From Physella acuta (Eukaryota > Mollusca > Gastropoda > Physidae), in the NCBI RefSeq assembly GCF_028476545.1, contig NW_026731573.1, positions 248,001 through 312,000 of the forward strand: a stretch of DNA of 64,000 nt, in the 5' to 3' direction. The notes beneath the pieces were generated by a model. The model was not told the DNA's origin and did not search any database. It saw only the letters and a program-made list of their open reading frames with translations. The position numbers and the translations under genes were made by a program. Of the stretch, positions 11,938 to 28,958 are shown piece by piece (positions within the stretch are counted from its first letter, which is position 1; each line of letters begins with the position of its first letter).

Positions 11938-12245
11938 CTAGATCCTAACTGAGTAATTTAGTCTACTTCAGGGGTCGGCAACCTGCGGCTCGCGAGCCGA
12001 TTGCGACTCTTTTGATGTCAATATGCGGCTCTCTAGCTCCTTGCACAAATATTTATATTTATATCATTTCGTCTTCAAAACTCATAACGAAATTCTACTG
12101 TAAAGAAACACAATTTTAAACAGAAGAAAAAAAAACTCATACGGGAACAGTGAGAATAGGTGCAGTAGAAAGTATACGGACAGCCGCTTGGGCACCAGGC
12201 CCAGCCCAACAGCCGAGCTGTGTACAGCCACTAGGCAACCATTTC

Positions 12246-13737
12246 CAGGGTTCATGCTCAAAAGTTCAAATAAAATTCCAGGACTTTTCCAGGAGTTTAA
12301 AAAAAAAATTCAAGGAGATTTTAAAAACAAAAAAGAAACCCAATTTGTACATTTTTTTAAAAAAGCGTACTTAATAATACATTTAATTAGCTAAGCCAAT
12401 ACAAAAATTTAATTTCAGTAAAAGTTACATATTAGGATAGAGGCTATCAATCTGACTACAGACCAGTTAGAATTTTCAAAATCTGACCATAAACAAAAAA
12501 TTTATGATAGTTTTTTTTTGTCATTAAAAAAAATAGCAGATTTTTCAGACAACCCGGATAGACCCTGAAAGAGGAAAAATACTGGGAGGGTATGGACCAA
12601 ATTTTAAAGAGTTTTTCACTATAAAAGAGGTATAAATGCAAGCAGACTTCACCAATTAATATCATTTCGTGATATTTTATTGATTTTTGGATGCCAAATC
12701 CAATGATGCTAGGCTAGTCGGCCAACCCGATGAACGTGTCAGACGAATATTATATAATTTCAGAGACAAAAGTCTGGCAAGATTTCTTGATCTATGCCCA
12801 AGGATTAGTAACATCAACTCCACAAAGTGAAGGGGGAAGGGAGGTGGGGTATGAAACCACCGTACGAGTGTTACACAACATCAAAGGCGACGATCGTCAG
12901 CTTGTCGCTTCACGGCACGGAGTAGTGGGGGCGGGTTGAGGCTATAGACTATAGATGTTACGTTGGGTGTTACATACCGTGTAGGATGGTCAGTGTCTTC
13001 CCCCACCCACCCCAGCCCATTTTGGTTGATTTGGCAAGCTAGAATTAAGCGTATTAACAATTTTTAGTCAACCGAAAAAAAGAGCCACTGGAAAAATTTA
13101 ATTTATTTTCTATAGCTATTTTTACGAAAAATTAATGTATAAAATAAAATAATGAAACGTTACGCGAACCAGCATTGTTTGATCGGATTGCAGCTTTCCG
13201 GGTTTTCTAAAGAAGATTAATTTTGACGATTAGTCCTGAGCCGTAAATACTACTACAACTTGTTTTTGCTGTTTCAATAGTTTAAGACAAAGTTATGAAA
13301 CATGCCTGTCTACTTTAAAAATCCAAAAGCCGACAAGTCAAACACGGGAACACATGTAAGCCTGTCTATCTTTAGAAATTGTTTATAGTATCATCCATTC
13401 GGATTAATCGCCTAGCGTCACGTGACCACACACTCGGCTGTGTAGATCACGGCAGTGCGATTCAGTCGGACGACGGCCGATGCGTTGATTTTCGTCCCAT
13501 TTAAAAACTACTATTCAATTATTGGCGGAACAAAATCAAATAATTTCGGTCGGGTTTTGCGCCGCGGGTTAATAAAATTTCACGAGATTTCAGGAGAATT
13601 TTTTAAATTTCAGGAGAATTCCAGGAGGTTTTTATATTTTTTCAAATTCCAGGAGAATTCCAGGAGATTTTTACGTTTTTAAGATTCCAGGAGTTTTCCA
13701 GGACCTCCTGGAATTTCAGGAGGCCGCACGAACCCTG
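12246..13737 (+). mobile_element. hAT-like element (family hAT-4) nested in hAT-1
   Basis: The ends cagggttcatgc and gcacgaaccctg form an inverted pair, and inner sequence next to each end carries ccaggagtttt/ttccagga repeats. The uninterrupted hAT-1 sequence at 10655-10680 shows where it went in. Both flanks contain catttc, but no perfect 8-mer remains. The middle (12400-13450) is AT-rich with no recognised transposase. Near 13560-13720 the block aattccaggagatttt repeats about four times. Confidence 0.65.
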
Positions 13738-14195
13738 CATTTCATGCTTGCCAATGCCCAACTGCTGACTTTTTCAAATGTCGTTAAAAGGGGCATGATA
13801 TTTTATTCAGAATGCATTTCCTTATACATCAGTAATCATTAATTTGACCTGAGTGACGTAGTTTTTAGTTATTAGCTTCCTACTGTTGAGCCGGGTACTG
13901 GACAGCGGGGTACGAGTTTACCCTGTGTTCAGTTGGGTGGAAGATAAGCTGGTAGGAACCAAAGGACAGAAGTGACCCATACACTGTAATCAAACCGATA
14001 TCCAAGCCAGTTAGATTCAGTTTGTCGTGTCGAGGCCTGCCTGGCTAATGGGAGACATCTGAGCCGATGATGTTGGTAAAGAAAGAAAAAAAAGCTAACT
14101 GCTTCTAAAGTGGATTGAGATAGTTCCATATTTTTATTTTTTTATTACTAATTTCATTATTCTGGTGAAATGAGAGTATGTTTTTATATGAAACT

Positions 14196-15388
14196 AGGCA
14201 TGCTGCCCAGCTTCGCTTAGGCTTTCGAAAACATTGAGAATTTGAATGCTTAATTAATTCGCCCGAAGGTCGGTCTACGACCTCAAGAGTTATGAAGAGG
14301 TTCCTCCGTGGACATTTTTTTTCGATTTATAGCTCATATAAGGTACCGGTCAGTCGAGGTCAGTTTTGACCCCCACATCGTAGACTTTTCGGCCAACCGG
14401 CCCCCGTGTTCTGTCGCACCAAGGCAAGATCATGCCAAATTTGAAGCGCCTGCGGCGCCGGGAAGTGCCCTATCGGACACCCGACAATCTAGATCTAGAT
14501 CTAGATTTCTAAAAGAATTTTTTTTTTAAGTTTAGCCCGAGCATAATAAAAAATAATACATTAACCAAGTTGACTTGCTGTGTCTCGAACCCGCACCACC
14601 TGCGTGGTTTAATGTACACTAACACCTCCGCTATTTAGGCACCTTATAAAATACGGAGAATGAAAGACGTATTTTAAAATCTTAACTTACGCGAATATGC
14701 CTATTCTTTCAAATTAATTTTTTATCCCAAATTAGCCAGTTCCAAACAAAGATTTTGTATAAAATAAATAAGTCTTGAAATAGTTTAGTCCTAATATAGA
14801 AATTTATTTTTGGAATTGATTTTAGAGAAGTTAGAGTCTAAATCTAGATCTTAGCGTCTACGTCTAGATCTAGTTATTGCGTAGATTTAGATTTAGATTT
14901 AGTCTAGATCTAGAATCTCTAGATCTAGAATCCAAATACATAAAATAAATGTTATGAGTTTAGGCTGGAAAAATTGTATTGTATACATTTCATAGTGTAC
15001 GTAGATCTAAATCAAATTTGAATGAAATAGTTCATTTCTTTTCATTCTAAACACGGCAGATGACGTCATTAGTTAATGTATAAGCAATAGTGACGTCACA
15101 GTTTTATGCGTTCTTTTTCACATATATTAATGCTTTTCCGGTTGCATAAATAATACTGTTTCCCTACATTCGAATACGCCTTTAATTTTTATTTTTCTTC
15201 TTTAACTAAAATTGTGGTTATACATTTAAAACATCTAACATATTATTTTCAACAAAAGTCCGTAAAAAATTCTCGATATATCGCTGCCGATTCTGACGTG
15301 ATGTCCGGGGAAAATTTTTTGCGGACAGAGAAAGAGAGAGAGAGAGAGAGAGATGTGCGCACATTGGGCTTTTATATATTAGGATATT
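14196..15388 (+). mobile_element. T-class element, family C, nested in hAT-1
   Basis: It starts aactaggcatgctgcccagc with ttcgcttaggctttcg and ends cttttatatattaggat after a (ga)n run. It includes gaagcgcctgcggcgccggg, a tctagatc-rich middle and paired gacgtca sites. Reversed copies lie at 31850-32772 and, in part, at 37985-39430. It interrupts hAT-1 at gtttttatatga. Non-autonomous, no coding frame of note. Confidence 0.7.
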
Positions 15389-16169
15389 TTTTTCATATGT
15401 AAAGCTATTTATATTAAATAAATCAAATTTATTTACCTAATCATAATTTTTAAAAAATATTGCAATTTAAAAAATGTGAGTGGCTTTTAAAACCTGGGTA
15501 ATTTTGAAAATTGTAACTTTTGGCTCTTCAGTCTCAAAAGGTTGCCGACCCCTGGTCTACTTCATTGCAATATATAACCATTCTGAGAGAACAAACCAGA
15601 CAAATTTAGTCCAAACTCATCTTAGGCTAGAAATTATCATGACGACGACTAAAAATGCTGGTCAAAAATATATAAAGGCGCAAGTTTCATTCGTGAATGG
15701 TTTCTCGCGTTATGTTTATTTTTTTCATTTTTGGCTTTTATAATATCAATTTTGAAAACATTGATTTTTATAACTATACCTATACGTCTTATTTAAATAA
15801 TAATTCAGAGAATCAATTGCTTTTTAATATACATAGTACAAAACTATTTAAATGAGCTTTGTGGGCATCCCTATTTTAAAGAAGGGCAGTAAGTCATGGA
15901 AGTAGTGTGAATGTTTGCCTACCTTTCAAACTATAGCTCTTGTAGATTTTAAAATATTTTTCTACGCAACAATCTCTGCTATAGTAGACCTGTTTTTTTT
16001 TTGTTTTTTTTTTTTTACAAAACCACTTTCAAGATGCATGAAAAACATAATTTTTGAAAAAAAAATTCATTGTTTTTTGGTCAGAACTGGGCCCCTAAAC
16101 GTCCTGGGCCACACCCCCCCCCCCCCCGCATTGCGGGGTCTGGCGGTATGGTAGCTCCGCCCCTGGATC

Positions 16170-17185
16170 GAATCTAGAATTCTAGATAGATACTATTCTA
16201 GATACTAAGTTAATAATAGTTAATAATAATAGTAGATCTAGATTCTGATTCTTCTAGCCAGCTAGATTTCTAGATCACTGATCTAGAATAATCGGTAAAC
16301 TATCATTTTAGGTAGCGATGTTTCCAACAGAAGCAACCATGCTATTTACTATAGCAACCATCTTGTTAAAGTTTTATTTTTATAAGCTTATAGCGCAAGA
16401 TTCAGGGGGAAGCCACTCTATTTTATAAATGGCTGCTGTTTATATATAATATATAGCAAATCTTGCTCTTAGACACTGCTGTTTAAAGTTAATTTCTGGC
16501 CTATATCGATATTATTTAGCCATTGATTTAGGTTTATTATTCATTTATCTATAATATTTGACACAAACATATGACAACATACTCTAGATCTAGGCCTATA
16601 CACTTCTATTAAAGCCTTGACAATGAGGTAACGTTTTCGTACATTAATAGCCGCAGGCGATTTTACGTACCCAAAGCGATAGATTACCGAATAATCCAAA
16701 TATTCTAATCATTCTAGATCTAGTCACTTAGTCTAGTCTAGAATCTTAAATATTCTTAAATCTAGAATCTTAAATAATTGCTCAAAACAAATTATCATAA
16801 ATGTCTAGATCTCGGTTCTAGATCTGATTATCCTAGACCTAGATCTAGGTCCTAGATCTAATCTAGATTCTAGATCTAGATTATTCTAGATCTAAAGAAA
16901 GTAAAGTTACCTACAGCGTGCAAATACGAATTAAGAGAAACATTCGCCATTGTCCAAGTGACAAGTCTAGATCTTAGATCTAGAGATCTAGATCTAGATT
17001 CTAGATCTAGATCTAACGGTAGCTCTAATATAGATATAGATCTAGATCTAGACTCTATAGATTATCAAGATCTAATCTCCTCGTCACTTCTGGGCCTAAT
17101 AATAATATTGAATAATAAACTTGAACTCCTAGATCTTATTAGACCTAGATCTAGATCTAGATCTATCTTCTAGAATCTAAATAAT
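16170..17185. repeat. tctaga/agatct-dense low-complexity tract
   Basis: Dozens of overlapping tctagatc and ctagatctag words in irregular spacing. The 71-codon frame at 16958-17173 (RSRSRS, DLDLD) comes from this composition and is not a gene. Similar words cluster at 14480-14930, 32300-32420, 34650-34700 and 37220-37300. Confidence 0.8.
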
Positions 17186-17339
17186 AATTTCTTCCTTCCC
17201 AAAAGATCAACTTAGTTAGAAAAAAAATTCGCTTTATTTTTTTTAACATCCAATTTTAATAATAAACTTCGAGGATATGGTGAGACATACTAGATCCCGA
17301 AAATTGCGCATACAGATAATATAAATGAGCCAACAGATT

Positions 17340-17538
17340 TGGCCCCCGACTACACTACAACAGGGGCGCCGCATACGGCCCCAACCGCTCGGTTTAATCA
17401 TCGAATGTTGTGTGTCGCCGTGTCAATATAGTAGGGTGCTCCTTAAACTGTCGCAGGTGCTATTGTGATAAATGGATAAGTGCGTCAAATCGCACCTTGC
17501 AAGGGTGCCGGCAGAGCCGGCGTAAGGAATACGCGGGG
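17340..17538 (+). repeat. Family A inner fragment
   Basis: Contains cagggg-gccgcatac, gtgtcaatatagtagggtgc and tccttaaac, matching 10190-10330 of the family A copy. E1 copy 2 begins just to the right. Confidence 0.55.
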
Positions 17539-17623
17539 CCTAGTGCCAGTGGCGGAACTTGAAAAAAAAGGCTCCCCCGCAAAGAAAAAATTAGGGCCCC
17601 CTATATATATATATATATATATA

Positions 17624-20031
<2,408 letters not shown>

Positions 20032-20172
20032 TAACTGAGTAATTTAGTCTACTTCATTGCAATATATAACCATCTGAGACAACAAACCAGAGAAAATTTA
20101 GTCCAAACTCATCTAGTATTACAAAAGTTTCATAAATATATAAAGACGTTAGCTTGATTCGTGAATGGTTTC

Positions 20173-21553
<1,381 letters not shown>

Positions 21554-21696
21554 ATGGTTTCTCGCGTTATGTTTATTTTTTTCATTTTTGGCTTTTATAA
21601 TATCAATTTTGAAAACATTGATTTTTATATCTATACTATTGTATAGTACGTCTTATTTAAGTAACAATTCAGAGAATCAATTGCTTTTTAATATAC

Positions 21697-22018
21697 ACCG
21701 GCCCGCGGCATAACATACGCCGCTATTTAGTTGTTTCTAATTTTCAATAATTCATAATTTGTGAATTCGACAGTACCAACGCTGACACTGAAAATATTTC
21801 TTTAAAACACTATAAGTAGCTCGTTAAGGACCATAACCCCCCCCCCTTCCTTCCCTCCCCCCCCCCTCTCCCCCCCCCCCCCTACGTTTAAAATTGTTGG
21901 CTCTGCTTGTAAACATTTAGAGTGAACACAGCTCACTAAAACCATGTAGGGGTGGGGAGGTAGGGAGAGCGTTTGCAGCTTGTTTTCTAACGGCTCGAAG
22001 AAGAGAATTATATATATA
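21697..22018 (-). repeat. Family B repeat inserted in E1 copy 2
   Basis: Reversed it begins attctcttcttcgagccgtt and ends cgggccggtg. E1 copy 1 at 15830 reads tatacatagtacaaaac without it, so it is a true insertion. Confidence 0.8.
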
Positions 22019-22349
22019 GATAGATAGTACAAAACTGTTAAAATGAGCTTCGTGGACATCCCTATTTTAAAGAAGGGTCGTAAGTCATGGAAGTAGTGTG
22101 AATGTTTACCTACCTTTCAAACTATAGCTCTTGTAGATTTTAAAATATTTTTCTACGCAACAATCTCTGCTATAATGCTATAGTAGACCTGTTGTTTTTT
22201 TTTTTACAAAAACTCACTTAAAGGTTGCATGAAAAACATAATTTAAAAAAAAAAAATTCAATATTTTTTGGTCGGAACTGGGCCCCTAAACGCCCCTGCC
22301 TAGTGCCAACCATCCGCGCGGGGCCTGCTTTTACCATTATATAAATAGC

Positions 22350-22351
<2 letters not shown>

Positions 22352-22407
<56 letters not shown>

Positions 22408-22409
22408 AA
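22352..22409. repeat. (AT)n microsatellite
   Basis: TA run just after E1 copy 2. Confidence 0.93.
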
Positions 22410-22960
22410 GCTCAGTTCTGTATGTAATGCATTTGTATGTCGTTGGAATTGTACGATTTTAAGTGTTAGAAAAATTATCGTGCGCATTTGTCTAAATTTA
22501 TGAGCTAAAAAATTACCATTGAAAGTGTTGGGAAATAATTTTCATTTTTCAAATTATAGTAATAATTGTCGGCATGTTCATTAAACACAAGTTTTAAAAA
22601 AAATATCATCCTTTACAAAAATTCTAATTATGTCTTTATTTAGTCCTATAGCACTTACTTCCCTTTGATAAATTAGGAAAAACACAATTACTTCCCTTTA
22701 TAAAAAACCATTGCATTCCGTGAAAATAATTTACTTTTTAATTACTTTGTTTTGGTGTTGGGAAAAAAAATAATTACATAATTAGCGGGGATTGATCAAG
22801 TGCAAATGTTGTAGGTATTTTACGGTTAAGCTTGGAGTATTAAAATTGTTTATTAAATTGAAACAGGCGCGTTCGTTTAAGTGAGTGCAAAAGACTGTGA
22901 ATAAGTTGGGGTACTATAGTCGTTCATTAAGCTAAAACAGGTGATTCCGCCCCGGGCGTT
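22410..22960. other. Unrecognised AT-rich stretch
   Basis: Contains ttacttccctttgataaatt and related repeats of acttcccttt, but no exon or known repeat end. Confidence 0.4.
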
Positions 22961-23574
<614 letters not shown>

Positions 23575-23699
23575 CATACATGCACACATAAATGTTTTCA
23601 AGTCTATCAGCTAAAATGCCAGATGTTTATCTCTCCTACGTTTTACCAATGTTCTTATTTTATTTCTTGCATCCTAATCACATGCCCAAAATTTAGAAC

Positions 23700-23835
23700 A
23701 AAGTTGTTAATGACCAATAGTTCATATAAAAAAAAATCATAAAAAACGGTTTAATAACAAGCTTTTATGTAATAATGCACTAAAAAGTAGAAAATAAACT
23801 ATACACTACTATTTAAATAACTATAAAGAAAAGCG
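23700..23835 (-). repeat. Dispersed repeat at the LINE 3' edge
   Basis: Reversed, cttttctttatagttattta and tttattttctactttttagt match 34235-34345. It abuts the LINE just after the polymerase fingers/palm coding part, so the LINE's own 3' end is missing or replaced. Confidence 0.55.
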
Positions 23836-26339
23836 TGGGTCTCTTTAGTATCTATTGGATACCACATCGGGTGCAGTGAGTTGAAGGCACATCTAGTCTT
23901 GTTGATACGGCTTTTTATGTCCTCGTCTGCTCCCCCGTCCTTATTGATCACGCTTCCCAGATATGTGAATGTGTTTGTTTCTCGTAAATCTTCTCTATTT
24001 AGCTGTATGGGCAGGTCCTGGCTGTTATTGATTCTGATGACCTCTGTTTTGTTTTTATTGATTTTTAGTCCAATTTTGGAGGCTTCTTCAGACAGCCGAT
24101 TTAGTTTGACTTGCGTGTGTTGATGCTTATGAGATAGTAGGCAGATGTCATCGGCAAAATCAAGATCCTCCAACCTTTTTGTGAAACTCCACTGGATTCC
24201 TGTGTCGTTTTTTGTGGCCCTCAGCATGATCCAGTCGATTACCATCAAGAATATCATTAGCGATAGCATTCATCCCTGTCTTACACCCGTCGTCACCGTG
24301 AATGGTTTTGTTGGCTTTCCCTTGTGTATTACCTGACTGGTGAAGTCTTCATATAGTTTCTGTGTGATAGATATACATTTTTTGGGTATTCCATAGTGGC
24401 TCATTAACTTCCAGATAGCATCTCTATTCACACTGTTAAAAGCCTTTTCGAAGTCAACAAAAGTCATGTATAAGGGGGATTGCCACTCAAGGGACTGTTC
24501 GATAATGATACGCAGCGTGGCGATGTGGTCAGTACATGACCTGTCCTGACGAAAACCAGCCTGTTCTTGTCTCAGCTTTTTGTCCAAGGCATCTCTAAGT
24601 CTCTCTAGGATGATTCTTGTCAGCACCTTACTTGGAACTGAAAGAAGCATTATCCCTCTCCAGTTGCTGCATTGTGTTAGGTCTCCCTTCTTTGGCACTT
24701 TTATCAGGTATCCCAGGTTCCAGTCAGATGGGATTATCTCTTCTTCCCAAATCTGCTTAAGAAGAGGATGTAGTATGTCTGCTGCTATGGCTGGGTCTGC
24801 CTTGAGTGCCTCTGGTGGGATGCCGTCCGAGCCAGCTGCTTTGCCATTTTTCATGTTTTTTATTGCTCTTATTGTTTCTAACTTTGTGGGTGGATCTGTA
24901 CACACATCTAGTAGGTGATTTGCAGGTGGTATATCGGGGATGTTTGATGAGAGAGGATGGTTTAAAATCTCGTCAAAGTGCTCTACCCATCTGTCTCTCT
25001 ATTCTGTGTCACTTGTTAAGATATTTCCTACTTTATCCTTTACTGGTTTGTTGGGATTAATGTTCTTGCCTGATAGTGTCCTGGTTACTTCATAGAGCCT
25101 CTTCATTTTTTCTTGTCGTGCCGCAGTTTCTACCTCCTCTATCATCTCATGTATGAACTGTCTTTCGTCTTCTTTTGCACATTTCCTGACCATGCGATTT
25201 ACTTCACAATAATGTGTTCTGAGGTTTATTTTCTCTTTTTCATCCTTACATTTGTTAATCTTCTGCTTTATCTCTTTTCTATCTTCAATTTTGGCCCATG
25301 TCTTTGATGTGATCCATTATTTTTGTTCATTTTTTCTTCTCCCCAATATGTCAGTGCATGTTGACTTCCATAGTTCCTGCATTCATAGCCATTTTTGCTC
25401 TACTGTTTCCTCTGCCAGGCTGGAGAGTGCTTCATATCTATTTTTTTACTGCGCAGTTAAAGTCTTCCTTTATTTTTGGACACCTATGATATGTTGTATT
25501 GAATTTAAAGTGTGGTTTATCAGCTCGATCCCTGTAGGATTTTAGTTTTAATTTTAGTATTGCAACCACGAGTTGGTGGTCTGAGGCTGCATCTGCACCT
25601 TGTTTCGCCCTAACATCCATTAAACTTCTTCTCCACTTTCTGGAAACTGTGAAGTAATCAATTTTCTTCTTTGTTTTGCCATCGGGTGACGTCCAGGTGG
25701 TGTTATGAGAGAAAATTGTTCCCCCCCCTATAATTAGATCATTAAATGCGCAGAAATCAGCAAAGAGTTCCCCGTTTTCATTTATTATGCCTATTCCATT
25801 TTTCCCCATTGTGAGCTCCCGTTCTTTATTTTCTGTTCCAACTTTGGCATTCATGTCTCCCATTACTATCTTTATATCTCTTTTTGGTGATTTGTCAATT
25901 TGAGCCTGCAGGGCGCTGTAGAAGTCCTCTTTCTCTCCATCCGTTGCAGCATTTGTGGGTGCATAGCACTGGATTAAAGTTGTTTTCCTTCCCTTGGCAT
26001 TGAAAGAGCTGCTATGAGTCGTGGCGAGACGAGTTCCCATGCAATCAAAGCATTTGTTGCTTCTGGAGACATCATTATGGCTACACCTTGCGTGTGTTCA
26101 TGATCTTCGTCCTCGTGACCTGAGTAGATGACAGTCTTTCCCGAGAGCAACCTAGTTTGGCCACTGCCGTTCCATCGTGTCTCACTTAATCCTAGGACTT
26201 TTAATTTATACCTCCTCATTTCTTTAGCGACCTGGGCTGATCTGCTGCTTTCATATAGGGTTCTGATGTTCCAGGTGCCTAATCTGGTTTTGGTCTTGGG
26301 CGTTAGGAGATTTGTCAGCAAACTAGCTTCCGTTAGCAT
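23799..26339 (-). pseudogene. Broken non-LTR retrotransposon (LINE), endonuclease plus reverse transcriptase
   Basis: Read from right to left on the - strand. 26339-25438 encodes an APE-type endonuclease in two overlapping frames: GTWNIRTL, LSETRWNGSG, GVAIMMS, MGDMNAKVG and a closing ASDHQLVVA catalytic motif are all visible. 25193-24999 is a linker. 24905-23799 encodes the reverse transcriptase: DGIPPEALK, NWRGIMLLSVPSK, QAGFRQDRSCTDH, FVDFEKAFNSV, then GVRQG followed by an in-frame TGA at 24270-24272 where Cys is usual, then LSPMIF and the catalytic LDFADDICLLS. The thumb and 3' end are missing. At least one frameshift (near 26000), further breaks between 25438 and 24999, and one stop make it inactive. 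The clade is uncertain (RTE- or CR1-like by endonuclease style). Confidence 0.88.
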
Positions 26340-27180
26340 ACGTTATAGGTGTATTTAAAAAAGAGACTGTACCGTTAGTAAGCGCAGAATTTTAAACAAA
26401 TTACAATATCAACAAAATTAAAGTTAAAACAAATAGAAAAACATTGATAGCTTACTGGTTACGAATAGTGAAAGCACACTCTATGTTTATGAATATCAAA
26501 AAGAAATGATTCTCAAATGTAATCACGGACGTTCAGTAGTGTGAAGCTTTGGGGTGGGTGGCAGTTGGTTGGGTGAGGTAAAGGATAACTGTGTACTTAA
26601 ATCTATGCCTTGGGTTGCCATACCTTAAGAAAAAGGACTCCGGAGTCATTTAAGAGAAAGTTTTTGTTTATAGAGCGACCGCGTATCACATTGCTGGTCA
26701 TGATCGCGGTCTCACAAAAGAAAGTTCGTGTCTATAAATAATTAGGGAGAAAACGACGTGACAGCCAGCTACACCTTATTTATGCCGTGAATGCCGATAC
26801 TTTAGACGCGTGAGAAATCAGGACAACTTTACAATAAAGCGAACTCGGTCCATGTATCAAAACAGTATAAACTTCAAAATTTGTTTAGAATATTCTAAAA
26901 CAAAAATCATTATGATCTTAACTATTGTAAATGATATCCTACATTTAAAAAATTGGCGTTTATTAATGACTACCATATCACTGCCCTTCACCGATTCCCT
27001 TTCCTCCATAAAAGACGCGGACAATTCGATGACTATATTAAGTCAGCACCTTTGGAAATGATTGTATATAACAATTTGAATGAATTCGGTAAATTAATAA
27101 TTCTGTTTGGGAACGGATAAATCCTTAAGATGACACAACATAACAACACTTTTACTTTCTTCCAAAAAAAAACAACAATA
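26340..27180. other. Possible LINE 5' flank and unrecognised sequence
   Basis: No repeat or exon identified. Part of it next to 26340 could be LINE 5' untranslated sequence, but nothing marks its edge. Confidence 0.3.
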
Positions 27181-27182
27181 AA

Positions 27183-27260
27183 TCACTCTGTTCGATGCCC
27201 CCCCCCCCCCCCCCCATGATGATGATCACTCTTTCCCCCCGCCCCGTCGCCCTCCTCCCA
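27183..27260. repeat. Poly-C and C-rich tract
   Basis: A run of about 18 C followed by atgatgatgatc and a second C-rich block. No element end is evident. Confidence 0.7.
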
Positions 27261-27408
27261 CCCCTTATTCCCGCCACTGAATGTTAATTTTGTTATACCA
27301 AGACAAGTAGGCCTAAATATACAACAACTACAACAAGAAAGTCAGGACTAGTGTTCGTCGGGTAACTACCTGTCTAATACAGGCATCCTGTCTGTTCAAT
27401 ACAAAGCA

Positions 27409-27640
27409 GTGGCATAGCTAGCGTAAGCAAGGCATAAGGGCCCAAGGCAAATAGGGGCCCTTGTCCCTCTTTAAATTTTTAAAAAATTTTACATTGAAAT
27501 TTTAATATTTGTAAAATAAAATAATTTTAAAAAGAAAACGGAAGTCCAGTTTCTTTTCTAATGTAGAAGTAATCAAAAACTCAAAAAAAGGCCCCCAAAC
27601 CTTTCTTACTGGGGAAGGAGGGTTGTAAAAGGCCCATCGG
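27409..27640 (+). repeat. hAT-like end fragment (cagtggcatagctagcg)
   Basis: Starts with a CAGTGGC-type end and a gggccc block as in E1, but the inner sequence differs and no partner end or duplication was found. Confidence 0.4.
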
Positions 27641-27769
27641 TATTAATAAAACTGTAGACATTGTTGCATTGTCGGGCAAGCCGTTGAGAGAATGAGCCTA
27701 TAAATAAACTTGAACTTTGACTCTTTTGTAAGATTGGCATCCGGCACCCGCAAATTTATACGCGTCGCT

Positions 27770-27915
27770 AAAAACTCTCTACCCCACCGCCAGAAACCTG
27801 CACCCCCTCCCCTCTCAACTCTCTACCCCACCGCCACAAACCTGCAACCCCTCTCCTCTCAACTCTCTACCCCACCGCCACAAATCTGCACCCCCTGCCT
27901 TCTCAACTCTCTGTC
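27770..27915 (+). repeat. Minisatellite, unit about 45 bases, 3 copies
   Basis: Three near-identical units of caactctctaccccaccgcc and acaaacctgcaccccctccc. The P-rich open frame at 27710-28018 is a by-product. Confidence 0.85.
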
Positions 27916-28734
27916 CTCACCGAAATTCCATCCATCCATGATTACAATCGAGCCATTAAAAAAAAAATATCAGCCGTGGACAGTGTTTTCACAACAAGCT
28001 TTGTCGCAAATGTGTTAATGTTTTTAAAGTTTTAATTAATCACAATGTGTTTGTTGATCTAATTTATCTTTAATCAATATGCCGTTACTTAAAGATTTTT
28101 GTTTGTCTGTCCCCTTGTCCTGTTTGCATTAATACTAAAATGATCCAATCGCCAAGAAACATCGGTTAGTCGTTCAGAATAATTCAAACAAACCTCTACT
28201 GACCGTGAAATTTCCAACCACAACTCCTGCAAAGTTTTCTGCCATTAATTTTTTTATTTTATTTCATAAGGAGAGCGGTCCCTTGGCAGTAAGGCGGTTC
28301 GGTTTGCTACCCAGAGTTTCCCAGCGGCTTTCCTAGCACTTGGGGTCAGTTAATTGGGTTCCTGCACAAGGGGTCAGGGTTACTGCTTAATTCAACGGAC
28401 AAACTGCACAGGTGCATCTGTCAGCGCCGCGGGCTTCCCCCCCCCCCCCCGTGAGCACCACGGCGCATGCACTTGTTTTAATTAGCGCTATAACAAAGGG
28501 ATAAGGAGGGCTACTATAATCAATGGCTAAATAAAACAAGTGGTGTCCTTCAGCCGCCTCAGTAGTATACATTTGGACACCCCAAGTCTCGCCATTTTGA
28601 TAAAGTTATGTAACAAGTTGTAGATATGCGCTTTGAGTCAGTAACTTGGCCATCCTAAGTATAGAACATACAGGAGCAGCGAAAATGGACTTCAAGGAAC
28701 GTTTTAATCACTTTGCAAACTTATAAGAAAGAAA

Positions 28735-28958
28735 AAAACCGGGAGTGATCTCCCCTAAACTTTCTCGAATATTTTTATATAAATAAACCGGGAGTGATCT
28801 CCACTAAACTTTCTCGAATATTCTTATATAAAACAACAATGGATGGGAACTCGGGCAATAGACACGATTTTTAATCCATTTTAAATACTTAAAGTTTTAA
28901 AAATAGAATAAAATCTCGTAGACAAAAGAATTGCACACCAAGTGATCGCCAAATAAAT
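28735..28958 (-). repeat. Family H 3' fragments, two in a row
   Basis: accgggagtgatctccccta occurs at 28739 and again at 28787, so a 3' end is stacked on a second copy that continues to about 28955 through ccttgttttatataag-type sequence and a gcacaccaagtg site. Confidence 0.65.

Larger units (their letters stand above)
11969..15554 (+). mobile_element. hAT-1 element inserted in E1, itself hit twice
   Basis: It starts caggggtcggcaacctgcgg and ends aaaaggttgccgacccctg. The 8-base flanks gtctactt (11961-11968) and gtctactt (15555-15562) are identical. The copy of E1 at 20029-20060 lacks this insertion and reads straight through gtctacttcattgc, an empty-site proof. Two further elements lie inside, at 12246-13737 and 14196-15388; without them the copy is about 0.9 kb, like 10390-11286. 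Confidence 0.9.

Noticed and set aside
16958-17173. RSRSRS/DLDLD frame resembling an SR-rich protein
   Set aside because: Encoded by the tctagatc repeat tract.
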